Of a DNA stretch of 64,000 nucleotides, positions 1-13,500 are shown piece by piece. The notes below the pieces were generated by a model that was not told where the DNA came from, made no database searches, and saw nothing but the letters and a program-made list of their open reading frames with translations. Location of the stretch: positions 12,417,684-12,481,683 of the forward strand of contig JAMKCF010000019.1 of the NCBI GenBank assembly GCA_023634235.1. Reading direction: 5' to 3'. The position numbers and the translations under genes are program-made. This DNA comes from Pisaster brevispinus. Lineage: Eukaryota > Echinodermata > Asteroidea > Forcipulatida > Asteriidae. Positions within the stretch are counted from its first letter, which is position 1. Each line of letters starts with the position of its first letter.

Positions 1-1583
1 CGGGGCCGCTCGCCCCGCCTAGAAAATGCTCAGAGACACGGATCTACAACGAGGTGAGAGCCCTGAATCGTGGCTTTCCAGTGGTGGAAACCTTGTGCAA
101 ATCCGATGTTGTTATGGGTGTGATTTGACCCTCCTTGTATTTTATTTCGTTTCTTCTTCTTTTTGTGCAGCTCTGTGTACAAAAATCCCACTGAAGATGC
201 TTTTGAGTGGCTTTCTGAGTGTCCCAGCCTGCAGGCCATTTCCGGCACGAAGATGGTGCACATCGGCCCAAAAAGTCTAATGTTCGGGTGAAGTGGAATT
301 CAAGGCACACTCAGGTACAAATTTCGTCTCTCTAGCATTTCTAGTTCATGAGTTATTCTCAAACTTAGCTCGGGTGTTGTTTCAAATCATTCTTCGGATG
401 GACATGTCTTGCCTTTGTTGTTGCTCGGCCCCGGCGCGTGGGCTAACTTGCCGGTGGTTGTAGCCCTATTCCGGGGGCGCTCGCCCCGCCTAGAAAATGC
501 TCAGAGACACGGATCCACAAAAAGGTGAGAGCCCTGAATCGTGGCTTTCCAGTGGTGGAAACCTTGTGCAAATCCGATGTTGTTATGGGTGTGATTTGAC
601 CCTCCTTGTATTTTATTTCGTTTCTTCTTCTTTTTGTGCAGCTCTGTGTACAAAAATCCCACTGAAGATGCTTTTGAGTGGCTTTCTGAGTGTCCCAGCC
701 TGCAGGCCATTTTCGGCACGAAGATGGTGCACATCGGCCCAAAAAGTCTGATGTTCGGGTGAAGTGGAATTCAAGGCACACTCAGGTACAAATTTCGTCT
801 CACTAGCATTTCTAGTTCATGAGTTATTCTCAAACATAGCTCGGGTGTTGTTTCAAATCATTCTTCGGATGGACATGTCTTGCCTTTGTTGTTGCTCGGC
901 CCCGGCGCGTGGGCTAACTTGCCGGTGGTTGAAGCCCTATTCCAGGGCCGCTCGCCCCGCCTAGAAAATGCTCAGAGACACGGATCCACAACGAGGTGAG
1001 AGCCCTGAATCGTGGCTTTCCAGTGGTGGAAACCTTGTGCAAATCCGATGTTGTTATGGGTGTGATTTGACCCTCCTTGTATTTTATTTCGTTTCTTCTT
1101 CTTTTTGTGCAGCTCTGTGTACAAAAATCCCACTGAAGATGCTTTTGAGTGGCTTTCTGAGTGTCCCAGCCTGCAGGCCATTTCCGTCACGAAGATGGTG
1201 CACATCGGCCCAAAAAGTCTGATGTGCGGGTGAAGTGGAATTCAAGGCACACTCAGGTACAAATTTCGTCTCTCTAGCATTTCTAGTTCATGAGTTATTC
1301 TCAAACTTAGCTCGGGTGTTGTTTCAAATCATTCTTCGGATGGACATGTCTTGCCTTTGTTGTTGCTCGGCCCCGGCGCGTGGGCTAACTTGCCGGTGGT
1401 TGTAGCCCTATTCCGGGGCCGCTCGCCCCGCCTAGAAAATGCTCAGAGACACGGATCTACAACGAGGTGAGAGCCCTGAATCGTGGCTTTCCAGTGGTGG
1501 AAACCTTGTGCAAATCCGATGTTGTTATGGGTGTGATTTGACCCTCCTTGTATTTTATTTCGTTTCTTATTCTTTTTGTGCAG

Positions 1584-1728
1584 CTCTGTGTACAAAAATC
1601 CCACTGAAGATGCTTTTGAGTGGCTTTCTGAGTGTCCCAGCCTGCAGGCCATTTCCGGCACGAAGATGGTGCACATCGGCCCAAAAAAGTCTGATGTTCG
1701 GGTGAAGTGGAATTCAAGGCACACTCAG
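1584..1728 (+). pseudogene. Segment B copy with open frame (A6)
   Basis: The A6 run at 1,683-1,688 keeps the frame open through GPKKSDVRVKWNSRHTQ to CAG at the donor. 145 nt, 48 codons after the first base. Confidence 0.5.
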
Positions 1729-2526
1729 GTACAAATTTCGTCTCTCTAGCATTTCTACTTCATGAGTTATTCTCAAACTTAGCTCGGGTGTTGTTTCAAA
1801 TCATTCTTCGGATGGACATGTCTTGCCTTTGTTGTTGCTCGGCCCCGGCGCGTGGGCTAACTTGCCGGTGGTTGTAGCCCTATTCCGGGGCCGCTCGCCC
1901 CGCCTAGAAAATGCTCAGAGACACGGATCCACAACGAGGTGAGAGCCCTGAATCGTGGCTTTCCAGTGGTGGAAACCTTGTGCAAATCCGATGTTGTTAT
2001 GGGTGTGATTTGACCCTCCTTGTATTTTATTTCGTTTCTTCTTCTTTTTGTGCAGCTCTGTGTACAAAAATCCCACTGAAGATGCTTTTGAGTGGCTTTC
2101 TGAGTGTCCCAGCCTGCAGGCCATTTCCGGCACGAAGATGGTGCACATTGGCCTAAAAAGTCTAATGTTCGGGTGAAGTGGAATTCAAAGCACACTCAGG
2201 TACAAATTTCGTCTCTCTAGCATTTCTAGTTCATGAGTTATTCTCAAACTTAGCTCGGGTGTTGTTTCAAATCATTCTTCGGATGGACATGTCTTGCCTT
2301 TGTTGTTGCTCGGCCCCGGCGCGTGGGCTAACTTGCCGGTGGTTGTAGCCCTATTCCGGGGCCGCTCGCCCCGCCTAGAAAATGCTCAGAGACACGGATC
2401 TACGACGAGGTGAGAGCCCTGAATCGTGGCTTTCCAGTGGTGGAAACCTTGTGCAAATCCGATGTTGTTATGGGTGTGATTTGACCCTCCTTGTATTTTA
2501 TTTCGTTTCTTCTTCTTTTTGTGCAG

Positions 2527-2671
2527 CTCTGTGTACAAAAATCCCACTGAAGATGCTTTTGAGTGGCTTTCTGAGTGTCCCAGCCTGCAGGCCATTTCCG
2601 GCACGAAGATGGTGCACATCGGCCCAAAAAAGTCTGATGTTCGGGGGAAGTGGAATTCAAGGCACACTCAG
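2527..2671 (+). pseudogene. Segment B copy with open frame (A6)
   Basis: The A6 run keeps the frame open to the donor. GTG is changed to GGG in CGGGGGAAG (Val to Gly). Confidence 0.5.
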
Positions 2672-4411
2672 GTACAAATTTCGTCTCTCTAGCATTTCTA
2701 GTTCATGAGTTATTCTCAAACTTAGCTCGGGTGTTGTTTCAAATCATTCTTCGGATGGACATGTCTTGCCTTTGTTGTTGCTCGGCCCCGGCGCGTGGGC
2801 TAACTTGCCGGTGGTTGTAGCCCTATTCCAGGGCCGCTCGCCCCGCCTAGAAAATGCTCAGAGACACGGATCCACAACGAGGTGAGAGCCCTGAATCGTG
2901 GCTTTCCAGTGGTGGAAACCTTGTGCAAATCCGATGTTGTTATGGGTGTGATTTGACCCTCCTTGTATTTTATTTCGTTTCTTCTTCTTTTTGTGCAGCT
3001 CTGTGTACAAAAATCCCACTGAAGATGCTTTTGAGTGGCTTTCTGAGTGTCCCAGCCTGCAGGCCATTTCCGTCACGAAGATGGTGCACATCGGCCCAAA
3101 AAGTCTGATGTGCGGGTGAAGTGGAATTCAAGGCACACTCAGGTACAAATTTCGTCTCTCTAGCATTTCTAGTTCATGAGTTATTCTCAAACTTAGCTCG
3201 GGTGTTGTTTCAAATCATTCTTCGGATGGACATGTCTTGCCTTTGTTGTTGCTCGGCCCCGGCGCGTGGGCTAACTTGCCGGTGGTTGTAGCCCTATTCC
3301 GGGGCCGCTCGCCCCGCCTAGAAAATGCTCAGAGACACGGATCTACAACGAGGTGAGAGCCCTGAATCGTGGCTTTCCAGTGGTGGAAACCTTGTGCAAA
3401 TCCGATGTTGTTATGGGTGTGATTTGACCCTCCTTGTATTTTATTTCGTTTCTTCTTCTTTTTGTGCAGCTCTGTGTACAAAAATCCCACTGAAGATGCT
3501 TTTGAGTGGCTTTCTGAGTGTCCCAGCCTGCAGGCCATTTCCGTCACGAAGATGGTGCACATCGGCCCAAAAAGTCTGATGTGCGGGTGAAGTGGAATTC
3601 AAGGCACACTCAGGTACAAATTTCGTCTCTCTAGCATTTCTAGTTCATGAGTTATTCTCAAACTTAGCTCGGGTGTTGTTTCAAATCATTCTTCGGATGG
3701 ACATGTCTTGCCTTTGTTGTTGCTCGGCCCCGGCGCGTGGGCTAACTTGCCGGTGGTTGTAGACCTATTCCGGGGCCGCTCGCCCCGCCTAGAAAATGCT
3801 CAGAGACACGGATTCACAACGAGGTGAGAGCCCTGAATCGTGGCTTTCCAGTGGTGGAAACCTTGTGCAAATCCGATGTTCTTATGGGTGTGATTTGACC
3901 CTCCTTGTATTTTATTTCGTTTCTTCTTCTTTTTGTGCAGCTCTGTGTACAAAAATCCCACTGAAGATGCTTTTGAGTGGCTTTCTGAGTGTCCCAGCCT
4001 GCAGGCCATTTCCGGCACGAAGATGGTGCACATCGGCCCAAAAAGTCTAATGTTCGGGTGAAGTGGAATTCAAGGCACACTCAGGTACAAATTTCGTCTC
4101 TCTAGCATTTCTAGTTCATGAGTTATTCTCAAACTTACCTCGGGTGTTGTTTCAAATCATTCTTCGGATGGACATGTCTTGCCTTTGTTGTTGCTCGGCC
4201 CCGGCGCGTGGGCTAACTTGCCGGTGGTTGTAGCCCTATTCCGGGGCCGCTCGCCCCGCCTAGAAAATGCTCAGAGACACGGAACTACGACGAGGTGAGA
4301 GCCCTGAATCGTGGCTTTCCAGTGGTGGAAACCTTGTGCAAATCCGATGTTGTTATGGGTGTGATTTGACCCTCCTTGTATTTTATTTCGTTTCTTCTTC
4401 TTTTTGTGCAG

Positions 4412-4556
4412 CTCTGTGTACAAAAATCCCACTAAAGATGCTTTTGAGTGGCTTTCTGAGTGTCCCAGCCTGCAGGCCATTTCCAGCACGAAGATGGTGC
4501 ACATCGGCCCAAAAAAGTCTGATGTTCGGGTGAAGTGGAATTCAAGGCACACTCAG
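4412..4556 (+). pseudogene. Segment B copy with open frame (A6)
   Basis: The A6 run keeps the frame open to the donor. ACTAAAGAT replaces ACTGAAGAT (Glu to Lys) and TCCAGC replaces TCCGGC (Gly to Ser). Confidence 0.5.
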
Positions 4557-4883
4557 GTACAAATTTCGTCTCTCTAGCATTTCTAGTTCATGAGTTATTC
4601 TCAAACTTAGCTCGGGTGTTGTTTCAAATCATTCTTCGGATGGACATGTCTTGCCTTTGTTGTTGCTCGGCCCCGGCGCGTGGGCTAACTTGCCGGTGGT
4701 TGTAGCCCTATTCCGGGGCCGCTCGCCCCGCCTAGAAAATGCTCAGAGACACGGATCAACGACGAGGTGAGAGCCCTGAATCGTGGCTTTCCAGTGGTGG
4801 AAACCTTGTGCAAATCAGATGTTGTTATGGGTGTGATTTGACCCTCCTTGTATTTTATTTCGTTTCTTCTTCTTTTTGTGCAG

Positions 4884-5028
4884 CTCTGTGTACAAAAATC
4901 CCACTGAATATGCTTTTGAGTGGCTTTCTGAGTGTCCCAGCCTGCAGGCCATTTCCGGCACGAAGATGGTGCACATCGGCCACAAAAAGTCTGATGTTCG
5001 GGTGAAGTGGAATTCAAGGCACACTCAG
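4884..5028 (+). pseudogene. Segment B copy with frame restored by a different insertion
   Basis: Here GGCCACAAAAAG replaces GGCCCAAAAAG. The one-base gain is outside the A run but has the same effect, reading GHKKSDVRVKW to the donor. GAATAT replaces GAAGAT (Asp to Tyr). Confidence 0.5.
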
Positions 5029-5826
5029 GTACAAATTTCGTCTCTCTAGCATTTCTAGTTCATGAGTTATTCTCAAACTTAGCTCGCGTGTTGTTTCAAA
5101 TCATTCTTCGGATGGACATGTCTTGCCTTTGTTGTTGCTCGGCCCCGGCGCGTGGGCTAACTTGCCGGTGGTTGTAGCCCTATTCCGGGGCCGCTCGCCC
5201 CGCCTAGAAAATGCTCAGAGACACGGATCCACAACGAGGTGAGAGCCCTGAATCGTGGCTTTCCAGTGGTGGAAACCTTGTGCAAATCCGATGTTGTTAT
5301 GGGTTTGATTTGACCCTCCTTGTATTTTATTTCGTTTCTTCTTCTTTTTGTGCAGCTCTGTGTACAAAAATCCCACTGAAGATGCTTTTGAGTGGCTTTC
5401 TGAGTGTCCCAGCCTGCAGGTCATTTCCGGCACGAAGATGGTGCACATCGGCCCAAAAAGTCTGATGTGCGGGTGAAGTGGAATTCAAGGCACACTCAGG
5501 TACAAATTTCGTCTCTCTAACATTTCTAGTTCATGAGTTATTCTCAAACTTAGCTCGGGTGTTGTTTCAAATCATTCTTCGGATGGACATGTCTTGCCTT
5601 TGTTGTTGCTCGGCCCCGGCGCGTGGGCTAACTTGCCGGTGGTTGTAGCCCTATTCCGGGGCCGCTCGCCCCGCCTAGAAAATGCTCAGAGACACGGATC
5701 TACGTCGAGGTGAGAGCCCTGAATCGTGGCTTTCCAGTGGTGGAAACCTTGTGCGAATCCGATGTTGTTATGGGTGTGATTTGACCCTCCTTGTATTTTA
5801 TTTCGTTTCTTCTTCTTTTTGTGCAG

Positions 5827-5971
5827 CTCTGTGTACAAAAATCCCACTAAAGATGCTTTTGAGTGGCTTTCTGAGTGTCCCAGCCTGCAGGCCATTTCCA
5901 GCACGAAGATGCTGCACATCGGCCCAAAAAAGTCTGATGTTCGGGTGAAGTGGAATTCAAGGCACACTCAG
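5827..5971 (+). pseudogene. Segment B copy with open frame (A6)
   Basis: The A6 run keeps the frame open. It shares ACTAAAGAT and TCCAGC with the copy at 4,412, and has ATGCTGCAC (Val to Leu). Confidence 0.5.
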
Positions 5972-7540
5972 GTACAAATTTCGTCTCTCTAGCATTTCTA
6001 GTTCATGAGTTATTCTCAAACTTAGCTCGGGTGTTGTTTCAAATCATTCTTCGGATGGACATGTCTTGCCTTTGTTGTTGCTCGGCCCCGGCGCGTGGGC
6101 TAACTTGCCGGTGGTTGTAGCCCTATTCCGGGGCCGCTCGCCCCGCCTAGAAAATTCTCAGAGACACGGATCTACGACGAGGTGAGAGCCCTGAATCGTG
6201 GCTTTCCAGTGGTGGAAACCTTGTGCAAATCCGATGTTGTTATGGGTGTGATTTGACCCTCCTTGTATTTTATTTCGTTTCTTCTTCTTTTTGTGCAGTT
6301 CTGTGTACAAAAATCCCACTGAAGATGCTTTTGAGTGGCTTTCTGAGTGTCCCAGCCTGCAGGCCATTTCCGGCACGAAGATGGTGCACATCGGCCCAAA
6401 AAGTCTAATGTTCGGGTGAAGTGGAATTCAAGGCACACTCAGGTACAAATTTCGTCTCTCTAGCATTTCCAGTTCATGAGTTATTCTCAAACTTAGCTCG
6501 GGTGTTGTTTCAAATCATTCTTCGGATGGACATGTCTTGCCTTTGTTGTTGCTCGGCCCCGGCGCGTGGGCTAACTTGCCGGTGGTTGTAGCCCTATTCC
6601 GGGGCCGCTCGCCCCGCCTAGAAAATGCTCAGAGACACGGATCTACAACGAGGTGAGAGCCCTGAATCGTGGCTTTCCAGTGGTGGAAACCTTGTGCAAA
6701 TCCGATGTTGTTATGGGTGTGATTTGACCCTCCTTGTATTTTATTTCGTTTCTTCTTCTTTTTGTGCAGCTCTGTGTACAAAAATCCCACTGAAGATGCT
6801 TTTGAGTGGCTTTCTGAGTGTCCCAGCCTGCAGGCCATTTCCGGCACGAAGATGGTGCACATCGGCCCAAAAAGTCTAATGTTCGGGTGAAGTGGATTTC
6901 AAGGCACACTCAGGTACAAATTTCGTCTCTCTAGCATTTCTAGTTCATGAGTTATTCTCAAACTTAGCTCGGGTGTTGTTTCAAATCATTCTTCGGATGG
7001 ACATGTCTTGCCTTTGTTGTTGCTCGGCCCCGGCGCGTGGGCTAACTTGCCGGTGGTTGTAGCCCTATTCCGGGGCCGCTCGCCCCGCCTAGAAAATGCG
7101 CAGAGACACGGATCTACAACGAGGTGAGAGCCCTGAATCGTGGCTTTCCAGTGGTGGAAACCTTGTGCAAATCCGATGTTGTTATGGGTGTGATTTGACC
7201 CTCCTTGTATTTTATTTCGTTTCTTCTTCTTTTTGTGCAGTTCTGTGTACAAAAATCCCACTGAAATGCTTTTGAGTGGCTTTCTGAGTGTCCCAGCCTG
7301 CAGGCCATTTCCGGCACGAAGATGGTGCACATCGGCCCAAAAAGTCTGATGTTCGGGTGAAGTGGAATTCAAGGCACATTCAGGTACAAATTTCGTCTCT
7401 CTAGCATTTCTAGTTCATGAGTTATTCTCAAACTTAGCTCGGGTGTTGTTTCAAATCATTCTTCGGATGGACATGTCTTGCCTTTGTTGTTGCTCGGCCC
7501 CGGCGCGTGGGCTAACTTGCCGGTGGTTGTAGCCCTATTC

Positions 7541-10500
7541 CGGGGCCGCTCGCCCCGCCTAGAAAATGCTCAGAGACACGGATCTACAACGAGGTGAGAG
7601 CCTTGAGTCGTGGCTTTCCAGTGGGGGAAACCTTGTGCAAATCCGATGTTGTTATGGGTGTGATTTGACCCTCCTTGTATTTTATTTCGTTTCTTCTTCT
7701 TTTTGTGCAGCTCTGTGTACAAAAATCCCACTGAAGATGCTTTTGAGTGGCTTTCTGAGTGTCCCAGCCTGCAGGCCATTTCCGGCACGAAGATGGTGCA
7801 CATCGGCCCAAAAAGTCTAATGTTCGGGTGGAGTGGAATTCAAGGCACACTCAGGTACAAATTTCGTCTCTCTAGCATTTCTAGTTCATGAGTTATTCTC
7901 AAACTTAGCTCGGGTGTTGTTTCAAATCATTCTTCGGATGGACATGTCTTGCCTTTGTTGTTGCTCGGCCCCGGCGCGTGGGCTAACTTGCCGGTGGTTG
8001 TAGCCCTATTCCGGGGCCGCTCGCCCCGCCTAGAAAATGCTCAGAGACACGGATCCACGACGAGGTGAGAGCCCTGAATCGTGGCTTTCCAGTGGTGGAA
8101 ACCTTGTGCAAATCCGATGTTGTTATGGGTGTGATTTGACCCTCCTTGTATTTTATTTCGTTTCTTCTTCTTTTTGTGCAGTTCTGTGTACAAAAATCCC
8201 ACTGAAGATGCTTTTGAGTGGCTTTCTGAGTGTCCCAGCCTGCAGGCCATTTCCGGCACGAAGATGGTGCACATCGGCCCAAAAAGTCTGATGTTCGGGT
8301 GAAGTGGAATTCAAGGCACACTCAGGTACAAATTTCGTCTCTCTAGCATTTCTAGTTCATGAGTTATTCTCAAACTTAGCTCGGGTGTTGTTTCAAATCA
8401 TTCTTCGGATGGACATGTCTTGCCTTTGTTGTTGCTCGGCCCCGGCGCGTGGGCTAACTTGCCGGTGGTTGTAGCCCTATTCCGGGGCCGCTCGCCCCGC
8501 CTAGAAAATGCTCAGAGACACGGATCTACGACGAGGTGAGAGCCCTGAATCGTGGCTTTCCAGTGGTGGAAACCTTGTGCAAATCCGATGTTGTTATGGG
8601 TGTGATTTGACCCTCCTTGTATTTTATTTCGTTTCTTCTTCTTTTTGTGCAGTTCTGTGTACAAAAATCCCACTGAAGATGCTTTTGAGTGGCTTTCTGA
8701 GTGTCCCAGCCTGCAGGCCATTTCCGGCACGAAGATGGTGCACATCGGCCCAAAAAGTCTGATGTTCGGGTGAAGTGGAATTCAAGGCACACTCAGGTAC
8801 AAATTTCGTCTCTCTAGCATTTCTAGTTCATGAGTTATTCTCAAACTTAGCTCGGGTGTTGTTTCAAATCATTCTTCGGATGGACATGTCTTGCCTTTGT
8901 TGTTGCTCGGCCCCGGCGCGTGGGCTAACTTGCCGGTGGTTGTAGCCCTATTCCGGGGCCGCTCGCCCCGCCTAGAAAATGCTCAGAGACACGGATCTAC
9001 AACGAGGTGAGAGCCTTGAGTCGTGGCTTTCCAGTGGTGGAAACCTTGTGCAAATCCGATGTTGTTATGGGTGTGATTTGACCCTCCTTGTATTTTATTT
9101 CGTTTCTTCTTCTTTTTGTGCAGCTCTGTGTACAAAAATCCCACTGAAGATGCTTTTGAGTGGCTTTCTGAGTGTCCCAGCCTGCAGGCCATTTCCGGCA
9201 CGAAGATGGTGCACATCGGCCCAAAAAGTCTAATGTTCGGGTGAAGTGGAATTCAAGGCACACTCAGGTACAAATTTCGTCTCTCTAGCATTTCTAGTTC
9301 ATGAGTTATTCTGAAACTTAGCTCGGGTGTTGTTTCAAATCATTCTTCGGATGGACATGTCTTGCCTTTGTTGTTGCTCGGCCCCGGCGCGTGGGCTAAC
9401 TTGCCGGTGGTTGTAGCCCTATTCCGGGGCCGCTCGCCCCGCCTAGAAAATGCTCAGAGACACGGATCTACGACGAGGTGAGAGCCCTGAATCGAGGCTT
9501 TCCAGTGGTGGAAACCTTGTGCAAATCCGATGTTGTTATGGGTGTGATTTGACCCTCCTTGTATTTTATTTCGTTTCTTCTTCTTTTTGTGCAGTTCTGT
9601 GTACAAAAATCCCACTGAAGATGCTTTTGAGTGGCTTTCTGAGTGTCCCAGCCTGCAGGCCATTTCCGGCACGAAGATGGTGCACATCGGCCCAAAAAGT
9701 CTGATGTTCGGGTGAAGTGGAATTCAAGGCACACTCAGGTACAAATTTCGTCTCTCTAGCATTTCCAGTTCATGAGTTATTCTCAAACTTAGCTCGGGTG
9801 TTGTTTCAAATCATTCTTCGGATGGACATGTCTTGCCTTTGTTGTTGCTCGGCCCCGGCGCGTGGGCTAACTTGCCGGTGGTTGTAGCCCTATTCCGGGG
9901 CCGCTCGCCCCGCCTAGAAAATGCTCAGAGACACGGATCTACGACGAGGTGAGAGCCCTGAATCGTGGCTTTCCAGTGGTGGAAACCTTGTGCAAATCCG
10001 ATGTTGTTATGGGTGTGATTTGACCCTCCTTGTATTTTATTTCGTTTCTTCTTCTTTTTGTGCAGTTCTGTGTACAAAAATCCCACTGAAGATGCTTTTG
10101 AGTGGCTTTCTGAGTGTCCCAGCCTGCAGGCCATTTCCGGCACGAAGATGGTGCACATCGGCCCAAAAAGTCTGATGTTCGGGTGAAGTGGAATTCAAGG
10201 CACACTCAGGTACAAATTTCGTCTCTCTAGCATTTCTAGTTCATGAGTTATTCTCAAACTTAGCTCGGGTGTTGTTTCAAATCATTCTTCGGATGGACAT
10301 GTCTTGCCTTTGTTGTTGCTCGGCCCCGGCGCGTGGGCTAACTTGCCGGTGGTTGTAGCCCTATTCCGGGGCCGCTCGCCCCGCCTAGAAAATGCTCAGA
10401 GACACGGATCTACAACGAGGTGAGAGCCTTGAGTCGTGGCTTTCCAGTGGTGGAAACCTTGTGCAAATCCGATGTTGTTATGGGTGTGATTTGACCCTCC

Positions 10501-13500
10501 TTGTATTTTATTTCGTTTCTTCTTCTTTTTGTGCAGCTCTGTGTACAAAAATCCCACTGAAGATGCTTTTGAGTGGCTTTCTGAGTGTCCCAGCCTGCAG
10601 GCCATTTCCGGCACGAAGATGGTGCACATCGGCCCAAAAAGTCTAATGTTCGGGTGAAGTGGAATTCAAGGCACACTCAGGTACAAATTTCGTCTCTCTA
10701 GCATTTCTAGTTCATGAGTTATTCTGAAACTTAGCTCGGGTGTTGTTTCAAATCATTCTTCGGATGGACATGTCTTGCCTTTGTTGTTGCTCGGCCCCGG
10801 CGCGTGGGCTAACTTGCCGGTGGTTGTAGCCCTATTCCGGGGCCGCTCGCCCCGCCTAGAAAATGCTCAGAGACACGGATCTACGACGAGGTGAGAGCCC
10901 TGAATCGAGGCTTTCCAGTGGTGGAAACCTTGTGCAAATCCGATGTTGTTATGGGTGTGATTTGACCCTCCTTGTATTTTATTTCGTTTCTTCTTCTTTT
11001 TGTGCAGTTCTGTGTACAAAAATCCCACTGAAGATGCTTTTGAGTGGCTTTCTGAGTGTCCCAGCCTGCAGGCCATTTCCGGCACGAAGATGGTGCACAT
11101 CGGCCCAAAAAGTCTGATGTTCGGGTGAAGTGGAATTCAAGGCACACTCAGGTACAAATTTCGTCTCTCTAGCATTTCTAGTTCATGAGTTATTCTCAAA
11201 CTTAGCTCGGGTGTTGTTTCAAATCATTCTTCGGATGGACATGTCTTGCCTTTGTTGTTGCTCGGCCCCGGCGCGTGGGCTAACTTGCCGGTGGTTGTAG
11301 CCCTATTCCGGGGCCGCTCGCCCCGCCTAGAAAATGCTCAGAGACACGGATCTACGACGAGGTGAGAGCCCTGAATCGTGGCTTTCCAGTGGTGGAAACC
11401 TTGTGCAAATCCGATGTTGTTATGGGTGTGATTTGACCCTCCTTGTATTTTATTTCGTTTCTTCTTCTTTTTGTGCAGTTCTGTGTACAAAAATCCCACT
11501 GAAGATGCTTTTGAGTGGCTTTCTGAGTGTCCCAGCCTGCAGGCCATTTCCGGCACGAAGATGGTGCACATCGGCCCAAAAAGTCTGATGTTCGGGTGAA
11601 GTGGAATTCAAGGCACACTCAGGTACAAATTTCGTCTCTCTAGCATTTCTAGTTCATGAGTTATTCTCAAACTTAGCTCGGGTGTTGTTTCAAATCATTC
11701 TTCGGATGGACATGTCTTGCCTTTGTTGTTGCTCGGCCCCGGCGCGTGGGCTAACTTGCCGGTGGTTGTAGCCCTATTCCGGGGCCGCTCGCCCCGCCTA
11801 GAAAATGCTCAGAGACACGGATCTACAACGAGGTGAGAGCCTTGAGTCGTGGCTTTCCAGTGGTGGAAACCTTGTGCAAATCCGATGTTGTTATGGGTGT
11901 GATTTGACCCTCCTTGTATTTTATTTCGTTTCTTCTTCTTTTTGTGCAGCTCTGTGTACAAAAATCCCACTGAAGATGCTTTTGAGTGGCTTTCTGAGTG
12001 TCCCAGCCTGCAGGCCATTTCCGGCACGAAGATGGTGCACATCGGCCCAAAAAGTCTAATGTTCGGGTGAAGTGGAATTCAAGGCACACTCAGGTACAAA
12101 TTTCGTCTCTCTAGCATTTCTAGTTCATGAGTTATTCTGAAACTTAGCTCGGGTGTTGTTTCAAATCATTCTTCGGATGGACATGTCTTGCCTTTGTTGT
12201 TGCTCGGCCCCGGCGCGTGGGCTAACTTGCCGGTGGTTGTAGCCCTATTCCGGGGCCGCTCGCCCCGCCTAGAAAATGCTCAGAGACACGGATCTACGAC
12301 GAGGTGAGAGCCCTGAATCGAGGCTTTCCAGTGGTGGAAACCTTGTGCAAATCCGATGTTGTTATGGGTGTGATTTGACCCTCCTTGTATTTTATTTCGT
12401 TTCTTCTTCTTTTTGTGCAGTTCTGTGTACAAAAATCCCACTGAAGATGCTTTTGAGTGGCTTTCTGAGTGTCCCAGCCTGCAGGCCATTTCCGGCACGA
12501 AGATGGTGCACATCGGCCCAAAAAGTCTGATGTTCGGGTGAAGTGGAATTCAAGGCACACTCAGGTACAAATTTCGTCTCTCTAGCATTTCTAGTTCATG
12601 AGTTATTCTCAAACTTAGCTCGGGTGTTGTTTCAAATCATTCTTCGGATGGACATGTCTTGCCTTTGTTGTTGCTCGGCCCCGGCGCGTGGGCTAACTTG
12701 CCGGTGGTTGTAGCCCTATTCCGGGGCCGCTCGCCCCGCCTAGAAAATGCTCAGAGACACGGATCTACGACGAGGTGAGAGCCCTGAATCGTGGCTTTCC
12801 AGTGGTGGAAACCTTGTGCAAATCCGATGTTGTTATGGGTGTGATTTGACCCTCCTTGTATTTTATTTCGTTTCTTCTTCTTTTTGTGCAGTTCTGTGTA
12901 CAAAAATCCCACTGAAGATGCTTTTGAGTGGCTTTCTGAGTGTCCCAGCCTGCAGGCCATTTCCGGCACGAAGATGGTGCACATCGGCCCAAAAAGTCTG
13001 ATGTTCGGGTGAAGTGGAATTCAAGGCACACTCAGGTACAAATTTCGTCTCTCTAGCATTTCTAGTTCATGAGTTATTCTCAAACTTAGCTCGGGTGTTG
13101 TTTCAAATCATTCTTCGGATGGACATGTCTTGCCTTTGTTGTTGCTCGGCCCCGGCGCGTGGGCTAACTTGCCGGTGGTTGTAGCCCTATTCCGGGGCCG
13201 CTCGCCCCGCCTAGAAAATGCTCAGAGACACGGATCTACGACGAGGTGAGAGCCCTGAATCGAGGCTTTCCAGTGGTGGAAACCTTGTGCAAATCCGATG
13301 TTGTTATGGGTGTGATTTGACCCTCCTTGTATTTTATTTCGTTTCTTCTTCTTTTTGTGCAGTTCTGTGTACAAAAATCCCACTGAAGATGCTTTTGAGT
13401 GGCTTTCTGAGTGTCCCAGCCTGCAGGCCATTTCCGGCACGAAGATGGTGCACATCGGCCCAAAAAGTCTGATGTTCGGGTGAAGTGGAATTCAAGGCAC

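Larger units (their letters stand above)
1..7540. repeat. Array domain 1: divergent units 1-16
   Basis: Sixteen units with ATG landmarks at 26, 497, 968, 1439, 1911, 2382, 2854, 3325, 3796, 4267, 4739, 5211, 5682, 6154 (ATG mutated to ATT), 6625 and 7096. They are more heterogeneous than the rest. Five keep the long-exon frame (1439, 2382, 4267, 4739, 5682). Units 968, 2854 and 3325 share GTCACGAAG and GATGTGCGGG, and 4267 and 5682 share CACTAAAGATG and TTCCAGCACG, showing local copying. Unit 497 has AAAAAGGTGAGAG at its donor. No strict higher-order period is visible. This is expected of an older or less exchanged part of an array. Confidence 0.85.

Noticed and set aside
30..263. 77-, 88-, 93- and 112-residue minus-strand open frames in nearly every unit
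   Set aside because: Overlapping frames on the opposite strand of the same conserved DNA, with lysine and asparagine runs that come from the T-rich tract. No coding evidence.
26..280. 84-88 residue + strand open frames starting MLRDTD in nearly every unit
   Set aside because: They read through the intron-like segment, whose 117 nt happen to be a multiple of three without stops in this frame. The peptide is Cys/Arg-rich, matches no family I know, and its conservation is explained by repeat copying.
280..300. CENP-B-box-like sequence around TTCGGGTGAAGTGG in each unit
   Set aside because: It fits only part of the box core (TTCG and the central A, but TGGA in place of CGGG), so it is not adequate evidence of a binding site.
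348..362. Match of CTCAAACTT to the reverse complement of part of the nematode spliced leader
   Set aside because: Only about nine bases agree, and no donor or Sm-site arrangement follows. A chance match.
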